A stretch of DNA of 47,242 nt from assembly GCA_903873415.1 (NCBI GenBank), contig CAIQOK010000037.1, positions 1 to 47,242 on the forward strand, in the 5' to 3' direction. The notes under the pieces were generated by a model. That model was not told the DNA's origin, made no database searches, and worked only from the letters and a program-made list of their open reading frames with translations. How positions within the stretch are numbered: position 1 is the stretch's first letter; every line of letters starts with the position of its first letter. This stretch comes from an uncultured Verrucomicrobiota bacterium. Its GTDB lineage: Bacteria; Verrucomicrobiota; Verrucomicrobiia; Limisphaerales; CAIQOK01. Of this stretch, positions 32,762 through 41,510 are shown piece by piece. A program made the position numbers and the translations under genes.

Positions 32762-34186
32762 ATGCGATTCCCCCTCGCTCTTTCGGCGAAAATCGCCGGG
32801 CATATCGTCAAACACAAGGTCAAGCGAACCCCCAAGTTCGCCATGGTGCTCCAGCTCGAACCCCTGCACACCTGCAACCTGACCTGCACCGGTTGCGGCC
32901 GCATCCGCGAATATTCCACCAACCTCAAGGACATGGTGCCGCTTGAGAAATGCCTCGCGGTGGCCCGGGAATGCGAGGCTCCCATGGTCTCCATCTGCGG
33001 GGGCGAACCTCTCATTTATCCGAAAATCGAGGAGTTGATCGCCGGCCTGCTCGAACAGGGTCGTGTCCTCTACATCTGCACCAACGGCGTTTTCATGCGC
33101 AAGAAAATGCGCGACTACCTGGCCGCAGTTTATTCGCCTGCTCTCGAACCCAAGCTGGCCAAGCTGCTTGAGACCAAACTCATTTCCGAAAAGGAAGCCG
33201 AGACCATCCGCAAGTCCGACGAAGCGGCCCGCAAGAAAACCGTCATCCGCCCCACAAAGTGGATGTATTGGAACGTCCACGTGGACGGACTGGAATTCAC
33301 CCACGACCTCATCGTGGAACGGGAAGGCGTCTTCAAAGAATGCGTCGAGGCCATCAAGATGGCCAAGATCATCGGCTACCAGGTGGCCACCAACACGACG
33401 GTTTACAAGGAAACCGACGTGCAGGAAATCGAGGACATGTTCAAATATTTGAGCTCGCTCGAAGTCGACGGCCACACGATCTCTCCCGGTTACGAATACG
33501 ACGCCGCCAAGAAGGACATGGTCAAGCGTCTGGGCAAACAGCCGGAAGACTTCTTCCTGACTCGCAAGATGACCCGGCAGAAATTCGCCAAAATCCAGGA
33601 TTGGGGCAAGGCCTTCACCATCTTCGGCACCCCGGTCTATCAGGAATTTCTGGCCGGCAAGCGTGAGTTGACCTGCACCGCTTGGGCCATCCCCACCTAT
33701 AATGTCAAGGGCTGGAAAGCCCCGTGCTACCTGATGACCGACGGCCATTACGACGGCTATCAGGAGATGCTCGCGAAGGTGAACTGGGAAAAATACGGCG
33801 TGGTGGACGGCATCGCGCGCGATCCCCGCTGTGAAAACTGCATGGTCCACTGCGGCTACGATCCCAGCGGCGCCTTGGGCACCAATTATAAGTCGGGCGA
33901 CAACTGGAAGAACTTCAGCTACAACTTCGGCACGAAACCCAAACCGTATCCCTTCACCCCGGTGCTGGCCGAACGAGCCTTCAACGGGGTCAGCATCGGA
34001 AAGGGCCACCTCTCACAGGCCAAGGCTGCGATCAACTCGCCCCGGGCTGCCATGAACGGGGCGCAGGCGGCATTCTCCCGCAAGGAGGAGGCCCACGACC
34101 ACGCTTCAGGCGGCTCCTGCGGCAGCGGCGACTCGACCCAGCGGGACGAGTTACTGGCGAAGATCGCAGAATCCAAGAAATCCTGA
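32762..34186 (+). CDS. hpnH: Radical SAM adenosylhopane synthase-type protein HpnH
   Basis: HpnH adds the 5'-deoxyadenosyl group to diploptene, starting extended-hopanoid synthesis. The 474-residue product has the iron-sulphur triad CNLTCTGC (Cys38, Cys42, Cys45), the SAM-binding SICGGEPLIYP and YICTNGVF. Cys106 of the last motif sits at the position of the essential cysteine that I recall being reported for HpnH. Two features are unusual: an insertion of about 45 residues at roughly 120-165 (LEPKLAKLLETKLISEKEAE...) before WNVHVDGLEFTHDL, and a ~70-residue Ala/Ser/Gly-rich C-terminal extension. No squalene-hopene cyclase is present in the window. Confidence 0.85.
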   Translation: MRFPLALSAKIAGHIVKHKVKRTPKFAMVLQLEPLHTCNLTCTGCGRIREYSTNLKDMVPLEKCLAVARECEAPMVSICGGEPLIYPKIEELIAGLLEQGRVLYICTNGVFMRKKMRDYLAAVYSPALEPKLAKLLETKLISEKEAETIRKSDEAARKKTVIRPTKWMYWNVHVDGLEFTHDLIVEREGVFKECVEAIKMAKIIGYQVATNTTVYKETDVQEIEDMFKYLSSLEVDGHTISPGYEYDAAKKDMVKRLGKQPEDFFLTRKMTRQKFAKIQDWGKAFTIFGTPVYQEFLAGKRELTCTAWAIPTYNVKGWKAPCYLMTDGHYDGYQEMLAKVNWEKYGVVDGIARDPRCENCMVHCGYDPSGALGTNYKSGDNWKNFSYNFGTKPKPYPFTPVLAERAFNGVSIGKGHLSQAKAAINSPRAAMNGAQAAFSRKEEAHDHASGGSCGSGDSTQRDELLAKIAESKKS

Positions 34187-34208
34187 GGGCGGGTTTCACG
34201 TGAATGTG

Positions 34209-34245
34209 AGCCGTTGCTTGGAGTCGAGCAGCGGCTTTTTCTTTT
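34209..34245 (+). terminator. Rho-independent terminator after hpnH
   Basis: AGCCGTTGCT (34209-34218) pairs with AGCAGCGGCT (34227-34236) over 10 bp with one G-T wobble and an 8-nt loop. TTTTCTTTT follows. It ends 6 nt before the MFS gene. Confidence 0.88.
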
Positions 34246-34251
34246 GCAGCC

Positions 34252-35463
34252 ATGCCTCTCAAACACCCTTCCGAACGCACCCTGCTGCTGCTCCTCGCAG
34301 CCGTGCAGTTCACCCATATTCTCGACTTCATGGTGGTGATGCCGCTCGGACAACAGTTGATGCGGGAACTGAGCCTGACGCCCGCCGGGTTCAGCCGTCT
34401 GGTGGCGGCCTACACCATGAGCGCGGGAATTGTCGGTTTGCTCACCGCGCCGTTCATGGACCGGTTCGACCGGCGCAAGGTATTGCTATTGGCCTATGGG
34501 GGATTTCTGGCCGGCACACTGGCCTGCGGGTTGGCACACACAGCGGGCCTGCTGCTTGCCGCCCGGATCCTGTGCGGTGCCTTCGGCGGCATCTCCGGTT
34601 CCGTCCTCATGGCCATCGTCGGCGACGTGGTCCCCCCCCAACGGCGCGCATCGGGAATGGCGGTAATCATGGGGGCCTTTGCGCTGGCTGCCTCGTTAGG
34701 GGTGCCCTTTGGGCTTTTTCTGGCGCATCGGTTCAGTTGGGAAATGCCCTTCTTTCTCGTGGCCGGACTGGGGGTGGTGATCTGGGTGTTGCTCTATCTC
34801 AACCTGCCGCCGGTCCGGGCACATTTGCAAGACACACCGCAGCACCGCTTGTCGGCTTTCTTGGAACTACTGCGCGATCCCAACGCGGGCCGCGGCCTGA
34901 TCTTCATGTCGGCCCTGGTGATGGGGCATTTCAGCATTATCCCCCTACTGGCCTCCTTCATGGTGGCCAACATGGGATTGCCGGAAGAGAAATTGTTCCT
35001 GATTTATCTGGTGGGCGGGCTCTGTTCGGCCGCGACAGCGCCTCTCTGCGGCCGGTTGGCGGACCGGTTTGGACGCTTGCGCGTCTTCAGGGTTTTGATC
35101 GTTGTGGCCTGTGCGGTCACCCTGTGGATTTGCAACTCCGGCCCGCTCCCGGTCTGGGCGGTGCTTGTATCCGCGGGGCTCCTGTTCATATTTGCCAGCG
35201 GACGATTTATTCCGGCGCAGGCCATTCTGTCTCTGGCGGTGCCGGCGCGGAGGCGTGGATCTTTTATGAGCCTGACCAGCTGCACACGCGACCTGACCTC
35301 GGGCCTGACGGCTAGTCTGGGTGGATTGATGGTGACCAAATCGTCCGCAGGCCCTCTGCTCAATTTCGATAAGCTGGGCTGGATGGCTGTGGCACTGAGT
35401 CTGGTGAGCTTGTGGCTGGCAAGCCTCGTGCGAGTGGGGGAATTTCATGAATCACGAAAATAA
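34252..35463 (+). CDS. Major facilitator superfamily transporter
   Basis: A 403-residue protein with about twelve hydrophobic helices. The MFS loop-2 signature appears as TAPFMDRFDRRKVLLL, and its repeat in the second half is CGRLADRFGRLRVFR. An Asp-containing first helix (FTHILDFMVVMPLG) and the motif GDVVPPQRRASGMAVIMGAFALAASLGVPFG fit the DHA1 drug/metabolite exporter group. The substrate cannot be read. It is a single gene isolated by the terminator upstream. Confidence 0.85.
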   Translation: MPLKHPSERTLLLLLAAVQFTHILDFMVVMPLGQQLMRELSLTPAGFSRLVAAYTMSAGIVGLLTAPFMDRFDRRKVLLLAYGGFLAGTLACGLAHTAGLLLAARILCGAFGGISGSVLMAIVGDVVPPQRRASGMAVIMGAFALAASLGVPFGLFLAHRFSWEMPFFLVAGLGVVIWVLLYLNLPPVRAHLQDTPQHRLSAFLELLRDPNAGRGLIFMSALVMGHFSIIPLLASFMVANMGLPEEKLFLIYLVGGLCSAATAPLCGRLADRFGRLRVFRVLIVVACAVTLWICNSGPLPVWAVLVSAGLLFIFASGRFIPAQAILSLAVPARRRGSFMSLTSCTRDLTSGLTASLGGLMVTKSSAGPLLNFDKLGWMAVALSLVSLWLASLVRVGEFHESRK

Positions 35464-35717
35464 GGAAACGGCCGCCGCCACTCTCGGATCAAATGCCTAA
35501 TCCTCAAACAGGACCGGCAAAAAAGCGCGGCCCCACGTCTGCTGATTTCATCCACCTCCTCACGCGTCCTAGACAAGACCAAGGCTGAAATCCGTAATCC
35601 GGCCACCCCAGAGTTTCACCGCTTTCCGCCTTTATTCCCCCCTGCCCTTTTCCGCGCTCTAAATCAAACACTCAGGAAAATCATCGTCCGATCCCTAACA
35701 GGAAAAAATGGAGGAGA

Positions 35718-37004
35718 TTATCCCCCACCCCCTCCAGCCCACTTGGGCTGTTGCCTCAAATGATAGAGCATCTCTCCGGCTTTACGCACCAGCAACACAC
35801 CCTCCTCCTCACGACCGGCATAGGATTCCAGATCGATGCTCTTGGGATCAAGGTAGCCAAGGTTAATCCTCCTGCAGATGACTTCTGGAATACCCGTGGC
35901 AAGAGTGACCCGGATGCGGCACTTCTCCACGCCGCCTTCCATCTTGCCGATGCCTCGGACATGGGTTGAATGAGCCAGCACACCCCAAGGTTGGTGCTTG
36001 AACAAATCCCATTGAGTCAGAAAATAATCGCGGCAATGATAGCCGATCTCTTCGATCACCTTTCCGTGCGTGACGGAAATCTCGGTGACATGGGGCGCAT
36101 AGATGATGAGTTCCCCGTCATCGGCCACCACCGGCTCCAATTTATACATCCCCTTGCCCGCAACCCAGAGGTCGTCATACATCGGCGGCATGCAGGAGAG
36201 GACTGTGTTGAAAGGCTTCTCCTTGTAAACGATATGGACCTGCCTGGAAATTTCACTCGCAGCGTCCCAGGCGGCTTCAGGCGTGCCAAAGGAAAGTCCG
36301 ACCAGGGAGTTGTCCGGAGCGACCACCATGCTGAAACAGGCCTTGCCGACCTTCACCAACCCGCCAGCCCGGTCCACCACCTTGCGGACGGCCGTCCATT
36401 TGTTGCCGATAATCATCGGATTGGTTACAACCGCGCCTAGCCAGTGAAAAAAATTAAGGATTTTCGGACCGCCCACGCCGGGGAACAGATATTTATTGCC
36501 GCCGGAAAACCCGACAACCTCATGGGGAAAAACCGGACCCACAATGATGACTTGGTCGTAGTTGAACACAAGCCGGTTGATCTCGACGGGAACATCCAGA
36601 GAGAACAGGCCTCCGGTAAGTTCATGCACCTCGCTTGCGGCAAGCGAGCCGATCTCCCGCAGCGCCGCCGGATTGTCCCATTCATGATTGAAGAAGCGAA
36701 CCTTGCTGTAATGGCCGCTGTGCTCCTCGGGGGTGATCTCCAACCGCTGACAAATGGCATCCTCGCTCATGGCCGGGTGGGTGCCGAGGGCGACAAGAAC
36801 ATCCAATTCCCGGGTGACCGCACCGATCTGTTGGAGGATGGTTTTGAAGAGCAGCCCCACCGGCGCGGTGCGGGTGTGGTCCGGAACGATGAGCAGGATT
36901 TTCCTGTCGCGATAGTCCTCAGGCGGCAGCGCGGAGGCGACCAGTTCAAACACCTGCGCGTCGGTGAGCTTGCCGGGAAATGCGCACTGAGAGATGGTTT
37001 CCAT
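35718..37004 (-). CDS. LarA-type nickel-pincer racemase/epimerase family protein (DUF2088)
   Basis: A 428-residue homologue of lactate racemase LarA. The four key residues of LarA (H108, H174, K184, H200 in Lactiplantibacillus numbering) align as His76 in ALGTHPAMSE, His161 in PHEVVGFSGGNK, Lys171 and His187. The 10- and 16-residue spacings are exact, so it should bind the nickel-pincer nucleotide. The N-terminal IVPDHTRTAPVG loop is also typical. LarA homologues act on several 2-hydroxy acids, and the SDR gene 69 bp upstream suggests a sugar-acid or hydroxy-acid pathway. No larB, larC or larE is present here. A TTG at 37013 is an alternative start. Confidence 0.85.
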   Translation of the reverse strand: METISQCAFPGKLTDAQVFELVASALPPEDYRDRKILLIVPDHTRTAPVGLLFKTILQQIGAVTRELDVLVALGTHPAMSEDAICQRLEITPEEHSGHYSKVRFFNHEWDNPAALREIGSLAASEVHELTGGLFSLDVPVEINRLVFNYDQVIIVGPVFPHEVVGFSGGNKYLFPGVGGPKILNFFHWLGAVVTNPMIIGNKWTAVRKVVDRAGGLVKVGKACFSMVVAPDNSLVGLSFGTPEAAWDAASEISRQVHIVYKEKPFNTVLSCMPPMYDDLWVAGKGMYKLEPVVADDGELIIYAPHVTEISVTHGKVIEEIGYHCRDYFLTQWDLFKHQPWGVLAHSTHVRGIGKMEGGVEKCRIRVTLATGIPEVICRRINLGYLDPKSIDLESYAGREEEGVLLVRKAGEMLYHLRQQPKWAGGGGG

Positions 37005-37073
37005 AAAAATCAACGACGTGGAATCGACAAAACATGCAGGCCTTTGACCGATTCAAATCCCACCATGACACGG

Positions 37074-37880
37074 CTAAATCGTCTGTGACAGATACCCCCC
37101 ATCCACCCGGATATCCGTGCCGGTGACAAAGCTGCTGGCCTTGTGTGCCGCCAAAAACACGGCCGCTCCCGTCAATTCCTGCGGCTCCCCAAACCGGTTC
37201 ATCGGCGTATGCCCCCAGATCGCCTTGGTCCGCTCACTGGGAGACCCGTCTTCCTTGAAAAGCAGCTTGCGGTTCTGTTCCGCCGGAAAGAAGCCGGGAG
37301 TGATGGTGTTGACGCGGACACCTTGAGACGCCCATTCACGGGCAAGAAACTGGGAGAGATTGAGCACAGCCGCCTTGGCCGCCGAATAACTCACCACCCG
37401 GGAGAGTGGCAGATGCGCCGAGACGCTGGCGATATTGATGATGCTGCCCCGACCGCGCCTGCACATGGCCGGCCCGAATTCCTGGCAGGGCAAAAGAACA
37501 CCCCCCACCAGGTTCAAGTCGAAGTTCGCCTGCCACGCCTCCAACGGAATTTTCTCAAAAGGATGCTCGGCCGTCACGGTCACTTTGGGATCATTCCCGC
37601 CAGCGGCATTGACGAGAATACTCGGCGCGCCCAGACGGGCCTCGACCTGCTCATGCACCTCGATCAGGCTGCAGCGTGAGAGAGCGTCCGCACTGAAAAA
37701 CGCCGCGCTGCCTCCGCGCGCCTCAACGGCCTTGACCCGTGCCTGCCCCCGATCCGTGTTGCGGCCGACTATGGCGACTTTGGCCCCCGCCTCAGCCAGC
37801 CCCTCGGCAATGGCACCGCCCAAGGCCCCCGTGGCACCGATTACCACAGCAACTTCTCCGGAAAGATCAAACAGCTTCAT
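37074..37880 (-). CDS. SDR-family oxidoreductase (mannonate/gluconate dehydrogenase-like)
   Basis: A 268-residue classical short-chain dehydrogenase. The NAD(P)-binding motif is VIGATGALGGAIA (14-26), followed by LVNAAGG (89-95). The catalytic residues are Ser152, Tyr165 and Lys169 (SVSAHLPLSRVVSYSAAK). A long loop after PGFF (LLFKEDGSPSERTKAIWGHTPMNRFGEPQE) resembles the D-mannonate (fructuronate) oxidoreductase and gluconate 5-dehydrogenase group, but the substrate is inferred. It is the first gene of a two-gene operon with the LarA-type racemase. Confidence 0.82.
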   Translation of the reverse strand: MKLFDLSGEVAVVIGATGALGGAIAEGLAEAGAKVAIVGRNTDRGQARVKAVEARGGSAAFFSADALSRCSLIEVHEQVEARLGAPSILVNAAGGNDPKVTVTAEHPFEKIPLEAWQANFDLNLVGGVLLPCQEFGPAMCRRGRGSIINIASVSAHLPLSRVVSYSAAKAAVLNLSQFLAREWASQGVRVNTITPGFFPAEQNRKLLFKEDGSPSERTKAIWGHTPMNRFGEPQELTGAAVFLAAHKASSFVTGTDIRVDGGYLSQTI

Positions 37881-38008
37881 AAAATCCGATTGTGCTCAAA
37901 GCCTTGCCGGGCCTGAAGTAAAATTTTTCAGCCTGGCTAAGCCCCGGCTCCGATTATTCCCGGATTTCAGTTTTCCTCGCGCGCCAAATCAGCGCACCAT
38001 GTCGCGGC

Positions 38009-38815
38009 ATGAGAAAATACTGGCACGTCATCAATCTGGGCATCCAGAACAACCTGACGTACCGCTTTAATTTCCTGGCCCGGGCACTCTTTGGCCTGGT
38101 CCCGCTGGTGGCGATGCTCTATGTCTGGAAATCGATTTACGCGGACAAAGGTTCCGGCGGGATGGTCGGACCCTACGGTTTTGCCGAAATGGTCTCCTAC
38201 TACATCCTGGTCACGGTGGTCGATGCTCTGACGGCTGTGAACGAAGATGATTGGCAAATCGCGGCGGACATCAAGGACGGCAACATCAGCCACTTTCTGC
38301 TCAAGCCCATTGATTTCCTGTGGTACCGGCTCTGCCTGTTTCTTGCGGGGCGGGCGACCTATCTGGCGGTAGCCGCCCTGCCTCTGGCGCTGTTCATTGT
38401 TTTTCTGCGCCACTACTTTGTCTTACCGCCGGACCTCGCCACACTGGGCTGTTTTCTGGTCTCGGTGCTGCTCACCGCGCTGCTTCAGTTCTTCATGTCC
38501 TACACCATGGCTATGCTCGCCTTCTGGGTGATGGAGGTATCGACCTTTATCTTTATCCTCTACGCCTTGGAATATCTGGCCAGCGGCCACCTGTTTCCGT
38601 TGAATGTTCTGCCCCCGTTGGCCCAGCGCGTGCTTTCCTTCACGCCTTTTCCCTATCAGCTCTATTTTCCAGTCAGCATTTATCTCGGCAAAAACACGGG
38701 CACCGAAATCGTCCACGGCCTCCTGATTCAGGCGGCTTGGGTGATGGCGGCTTGGGGCGTGGCGCGCTTTGCCTGGAACCGGGGCATCAGAAAATACGCC
38801 GCGGCAGGAGGTTGA
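38009..38815 (+). CDS. ABC-2 type transporter permease
   Basis: A 268-residue membrane protein with six predicted helices, including FLARALFGLVPLVAMLYVWKSIYA and YLAVAALPLALFIVFLRHYF. Short motifs EDDWQIAADIKDGNISHFLLKPIDFLWYR are characteristic of the ABC-2_membrane (DUF990-like) permeases that come in pairs. It is followed 1 bp later by a second permease. The matching ATPase is not adjacent, and upstream there is only the divergent SDR gene. Cargo unknown. Confidence 0.8.
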   Translation: MRKYWHVINLGIQNNLTYRFNFLARALFGLVPLVAMLYVWKSIYADKGSGGMVGPYGFAEMVSYYILVTVVDALTAVNEDDWQIAADIKDGNISHFLLKPIDFLWYRLCLFLAGRATYLAVAALPLALFIVFLRHYFVLPPDLATLGCFLVSVLLTALLQFFMSYTMAMLAFWVMEVSTFIFILYALEYLASGHLFPLNVLPPLAQRVLSFTPFPYQLYFPVSIYLGKNTGTEIVHGLLIQAAWVMAAWGVARFAWNRGIRKYAAAGG

Positions 38816-38816
38816 A

Positions 38817-39674
38817 ATGAGCCGGAACCCTAAAACAGAACAGCCGGGACCATTGGAACCGGACCGCACCGCGCCTGGCACCCTGGCCCGCTACGGGCTG
38901 ATTTACGCGGCCTTGTGGAAAAACTCCGTCATGCGCGAAACGATGTTCAAGGGCAATTTCCTCCTCTGGATCCTCGTCGAGGTGCTCTGGTTCGGCCTTC
39001 AACTCTGCTTCATCGGCGTCCTCTATCTGCACACCGACCATATCGGCACCTGGACGAAATGGCAGGTGATCATGCTCATCGGAACGAGCCATTTCATTCA
39101 GCAGATGTTCCAGGCCTTTTTTCTGGTCAACTGCACGAACCTTTCCGAGCTGATCCGGACGGGCAAATTCGACTTCCTTCTCCTGCTGCCAATAAACACG
39201 CGCTTTGTCGTCTCCTTGCGCCAGGTGGATTTGGGGGCCTTCGTCAATGCCGCTTCCGCACTGGGAGTCATCGGCTATGCGGCGCGGCAGATGCATTTCG
39301 TCCCGGGCCCGGTGCAGGTCCTGGTCTTTTTCGGACTCTGCCTGGGCGGAATCCTTGTCCACTACTCATTAATGTTTCTGCTGGCATCGATCAGTTTCTG
39401 GACCGTGCGGGCTCAGGGTATTGTCTGGGGCTATTACAACCTCTTCCAGATCGCCCGGTTGCCGGACGAGGCTTTTCACGGCTTGTTCAAGGCTTTCTTC
39501 ACCTTTGCCCTCCCAATGCTGCTGGTTTCCAATGTCCCTGTGCGTGTCCTGACCAACAAGTGTGATGAACCCGGACCCGTTCTCCTGCTGCTGGGCATGA
39601 GCGGGCTCTGCTTTCTCCTCTCGGAACTGGGCTGGCGGGTGTCTCTGCGACGCTACACCAGCGCCAGTTCCTAA
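38817..39674 (+). CDS. ABC-2 type transporter permease, second subunit
   Basis: A 285-residue six-helix membrane protein of the same family. The section NCTNLSELIRTGKFDFLLLLPINTRFVVSLRQVD corresponds to the GNISHFLLKPI region of the first permease, as expected for heterodimeric ABC-2 pairs. An N-terminal cytoplasmic extension (SRNPKTEQPGPLEPDRTAPG) precedes the first helix. ATG 38817 follows the upstream stop by 1 bp. There is no ATPase downstream either. Confidence 0.8.
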   Translation: MSRNPKTEQPGPLEPDRTAPGTLARYGLIYAALWKNSVMRETMFKGNFLLWILVEVLWFGLQLCFIGVLYLHTDHIGTWTKWQVIMLIGTSHFIQQMFQAFFLVNCTNLSELIRTGKFDFLLLLPINTRFVVSLRQVDLGAFVNAASALGVIGYAARQMHFVPGPVQVLVFFGLCLGGILVHYSLMFLLASISFWTVRAQGIVWGYYNLFQIARLPDEAFHGLFKAFFTFALPMLLVSNVPVRVLTNKCDEPGPVLLLLGMSGLCFLLSELGWRVSLRRYTSASS

Positions 39675-40087
39675 GACTGCCGAGCGCCCCTCAGCCTGAA
39701 ATCCAGACGCGCAAAGGACCAGCTGCCCTGCGGCATCCCTCGCCCCGCACCTCAGGATCTTCAGCCCCATCATTAATGACTTGCACCTCTTGCAGGTTAC
39801 AGGGACTTAACTCGGTGGGATGATTTCGGGGATTGAGCTTCGCCCTTTCTAAACCGGCATTCAAGGACACATCCGAATCGGATTGCCAGGGGGGAGGCGC
39901 AAAACCATAAGTCGGTGGAAAAGCTTTTTCGGTGCTCCTAGGGCGACGCTTTTAGCCTTTTACCTCCAACCAAACGAATTATAATCAGACCCTTTTGCCC
40001 AATGGGAATCGAAAATGGAGCGAGGTTAAATCCGTGACCAACCCATTAGGCGACAATCACATCCGAAAAAACCGGCCCGGACCCGTT
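39675..40087. other. Convergent intergenic region
   Basis: 413 bp between the ABC-2 operon and a minus-strand secreted protein. I see no gene. It has an AT-richer stretch around 39980 (CGAATTATAATCAG) and a short inverted repeat ATCCGA-A-TCGGAT near 39870, neither with an evident role. Confidence 0.4.
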
Positions 40088-40537
40088 TTATTCCACCTCC
40101 AGGCCCTTGATCGTCATCGTCCCGAGAACCAGATCCACCACGCTGCCGGATTGAATGACCTGGTCCGGGTTGGAGAACATCAACACATAGGTCCGCGCGG
40201 GATTGGCATGAATATCCATGGTGCGCAGGCTGCCTGTCTTGGCGTTGGAAAGCAATGCAACCGCCTGACCGGTGGCTTTATCCCTCAACAGCGGCTCCAG
40301 ATTGGCTTCATGGAGAAGCGTGACACCTTTGGGGTCGACAACTTGGTATCGGACATCCACGAGCCGGTCACGGGCTGTGAGGCGGATTTGTTTGATATGA
40401 ATCCAGGCGGACGGATCGGAAACCGCAGCCGGAGCCCCGGAGGGCTTACCTGAAACCTGCTGTGCCGCCAGCTTTTGAGCCAGAGCCAGGACAAGAACCA
40501 AAGGAAGGACAGCGAGAATTCCAAGCTTGTTTTTCAT
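40088..40537 (-). CDS. Small secreted protein, unknown function
   Basis: A 149-residue protein with a signal peptide (MKNKLGILAVLPLVLVLALA, cut near AAQQ). The mature part (WIHIKQIRLTARDRLVDVRYQVVDPKGVTLL, TYVLMFSNPDQVIQSGSVVDLVLG) looks all-beta, and the region DVRYQVVDP is reminiscent of small extracellular domains of unknown function. I do not recognise a family. The upstream ATG at 40549 is a less likely start. Confidence 0.6.
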   Translation of the reverse strand: MKNKLGILAVLPLVLVLALAQKLAAQQVSGKPSGAPAAVSDPSAWIHIKQIRLTARDRLVDVRYQVVDPKGVTLLHEANLEPLLRDKATGQAVALLSNAKTGSLRTMDIHANPARTYVLMFSNPDQVIQSGSVVDLVLGTMTIKGLEVE

Positions 40538-41510
40538 GTGTTGAGGCACTGGGCCACGCCGGCGTTTAATTGCCGAAAATTTATCGGCTTAGCAGTTGGT
40601 TGAGTCTGACGCGAACGGGCGGGCCGGGTCAACTGGATTCAACGGAATATTTGCCCATTCTGCCCAGCTATGGTTAGGCCGTGCCCCTAATTCCGCCCGG
40701 TCTCAGCCGCTTGTGACTGCAACCCTCGGCGGGCGGGGCTGCTATCACTGCTGTGAAAGTTGGCTGCTTTTGGGATAGTCCTTGCCCTCCCATTCCACCG
40801 GCATCCCCGAATATCCTGGGAAATGGAAAAGACGATCCGCATAGGATTTTGCGCGGCCCCTTCTGCGCCTCGACTGCGGCAGCCCCACACCGATCAACAC
40901 GACAGGCAGACGGTGCTGTGCCGCGCGATACAACCCATGATGAGCGCCGCGAGGTCGTATTCTTCGACGTGTTGCAGCTCATTGACAAACATCACCAGCC
41001 CCTTTCCTGCTTTTTTCGCCGTCACCCCGGCAGCCTCCGGCAAATCCTGCTAAACATGCTCCAAATCTCCGTTGTCGGCCAAGTCAGGTTTCCGCTCAAG
41101 GTCAAAACCAACCTCGGTGTCGCTCTATTTCATTTTCTTGCGCCGGCGGATACAGGGCGGAAACGGTGTTCCTGTGGCGCACAACGCAAGGGCATGGCGT
41201 GGAATTAATTCATCAAAACAACCGGGGCTATGACCGGACGGGTCAGACTACCGCGCTCCAACCGTGCCCCCCTGCGGGGCTGGGGAAATTTTTTGGATGG
41301 ATGCGGATCTATACACAGGTCGCTCCTGCGGCGCTGGAAAGGCAAATCAAAAAGGACATGGGGCGGGGTTGAAGTCCGATTGCCGGGCTGTCCGCCGCCC
41401 GCTGTCCGCCGCCCGCCACAATCGGACCTCTTCTGCTTTGCCATCCATCGCCTTCCCACGACGGCGGCCGCAGACGTTTTTTGGAAAAAAGGGTGCGGTG
41501 CGATTCAGCC
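40538..41510. other. Long region without an intact gene
   Basis: 973 bp between a secreted-protein gene and khpB. The only recognisable content is the decayed AAA ATPase at about 40745-41160. The remaining parts (40538-40744 and 41161-41510) hold no credible frame. A 14-bp unit CTGTCCGCCGCCCG is repeated in tandem around 41388-41416. Confidence 0.5.
40745..41160 (-). pseudogene. Remnant of an AAA ATPase (COG1672-like), broken by a stop and a frameshift
   Basis: On the minus strand, pieces of one ATPase family occur in order but in two frames. The first runs GFDLERKPDLADNGDLEHV, an in-frame TAG at 41050-41052, then QDLPEAAG and LVMFVNELQHVEEYDLAALIM, which corresponds to the Walker B segment FIDEIQ...ELAALIM. 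The second, after a shift near 40930, is LYRAAQHRLPVVLIGVGLPQ followed by GRAKSYADRLFHFPGY. The Walker B Asp/Glu region is changed to VNELQ. The Walker A part is missing. These are clear signs of decay; the family assignment is by pattern memory. Confidence 0.65.

Noticed and set aside
32735-34009. 424-codon open frame opposite hpnH
   Set aside because: Antisense to an enzyme with intact radical-SAM motifs; its His/Asp/Val-rich translation matches no family.
41388-41416. Tandem CTGTCCGCCGCCCG repeat as a CRISPR or satellite
   Set aside because: Only two adjacent copies with no spacers; too short to be an array.
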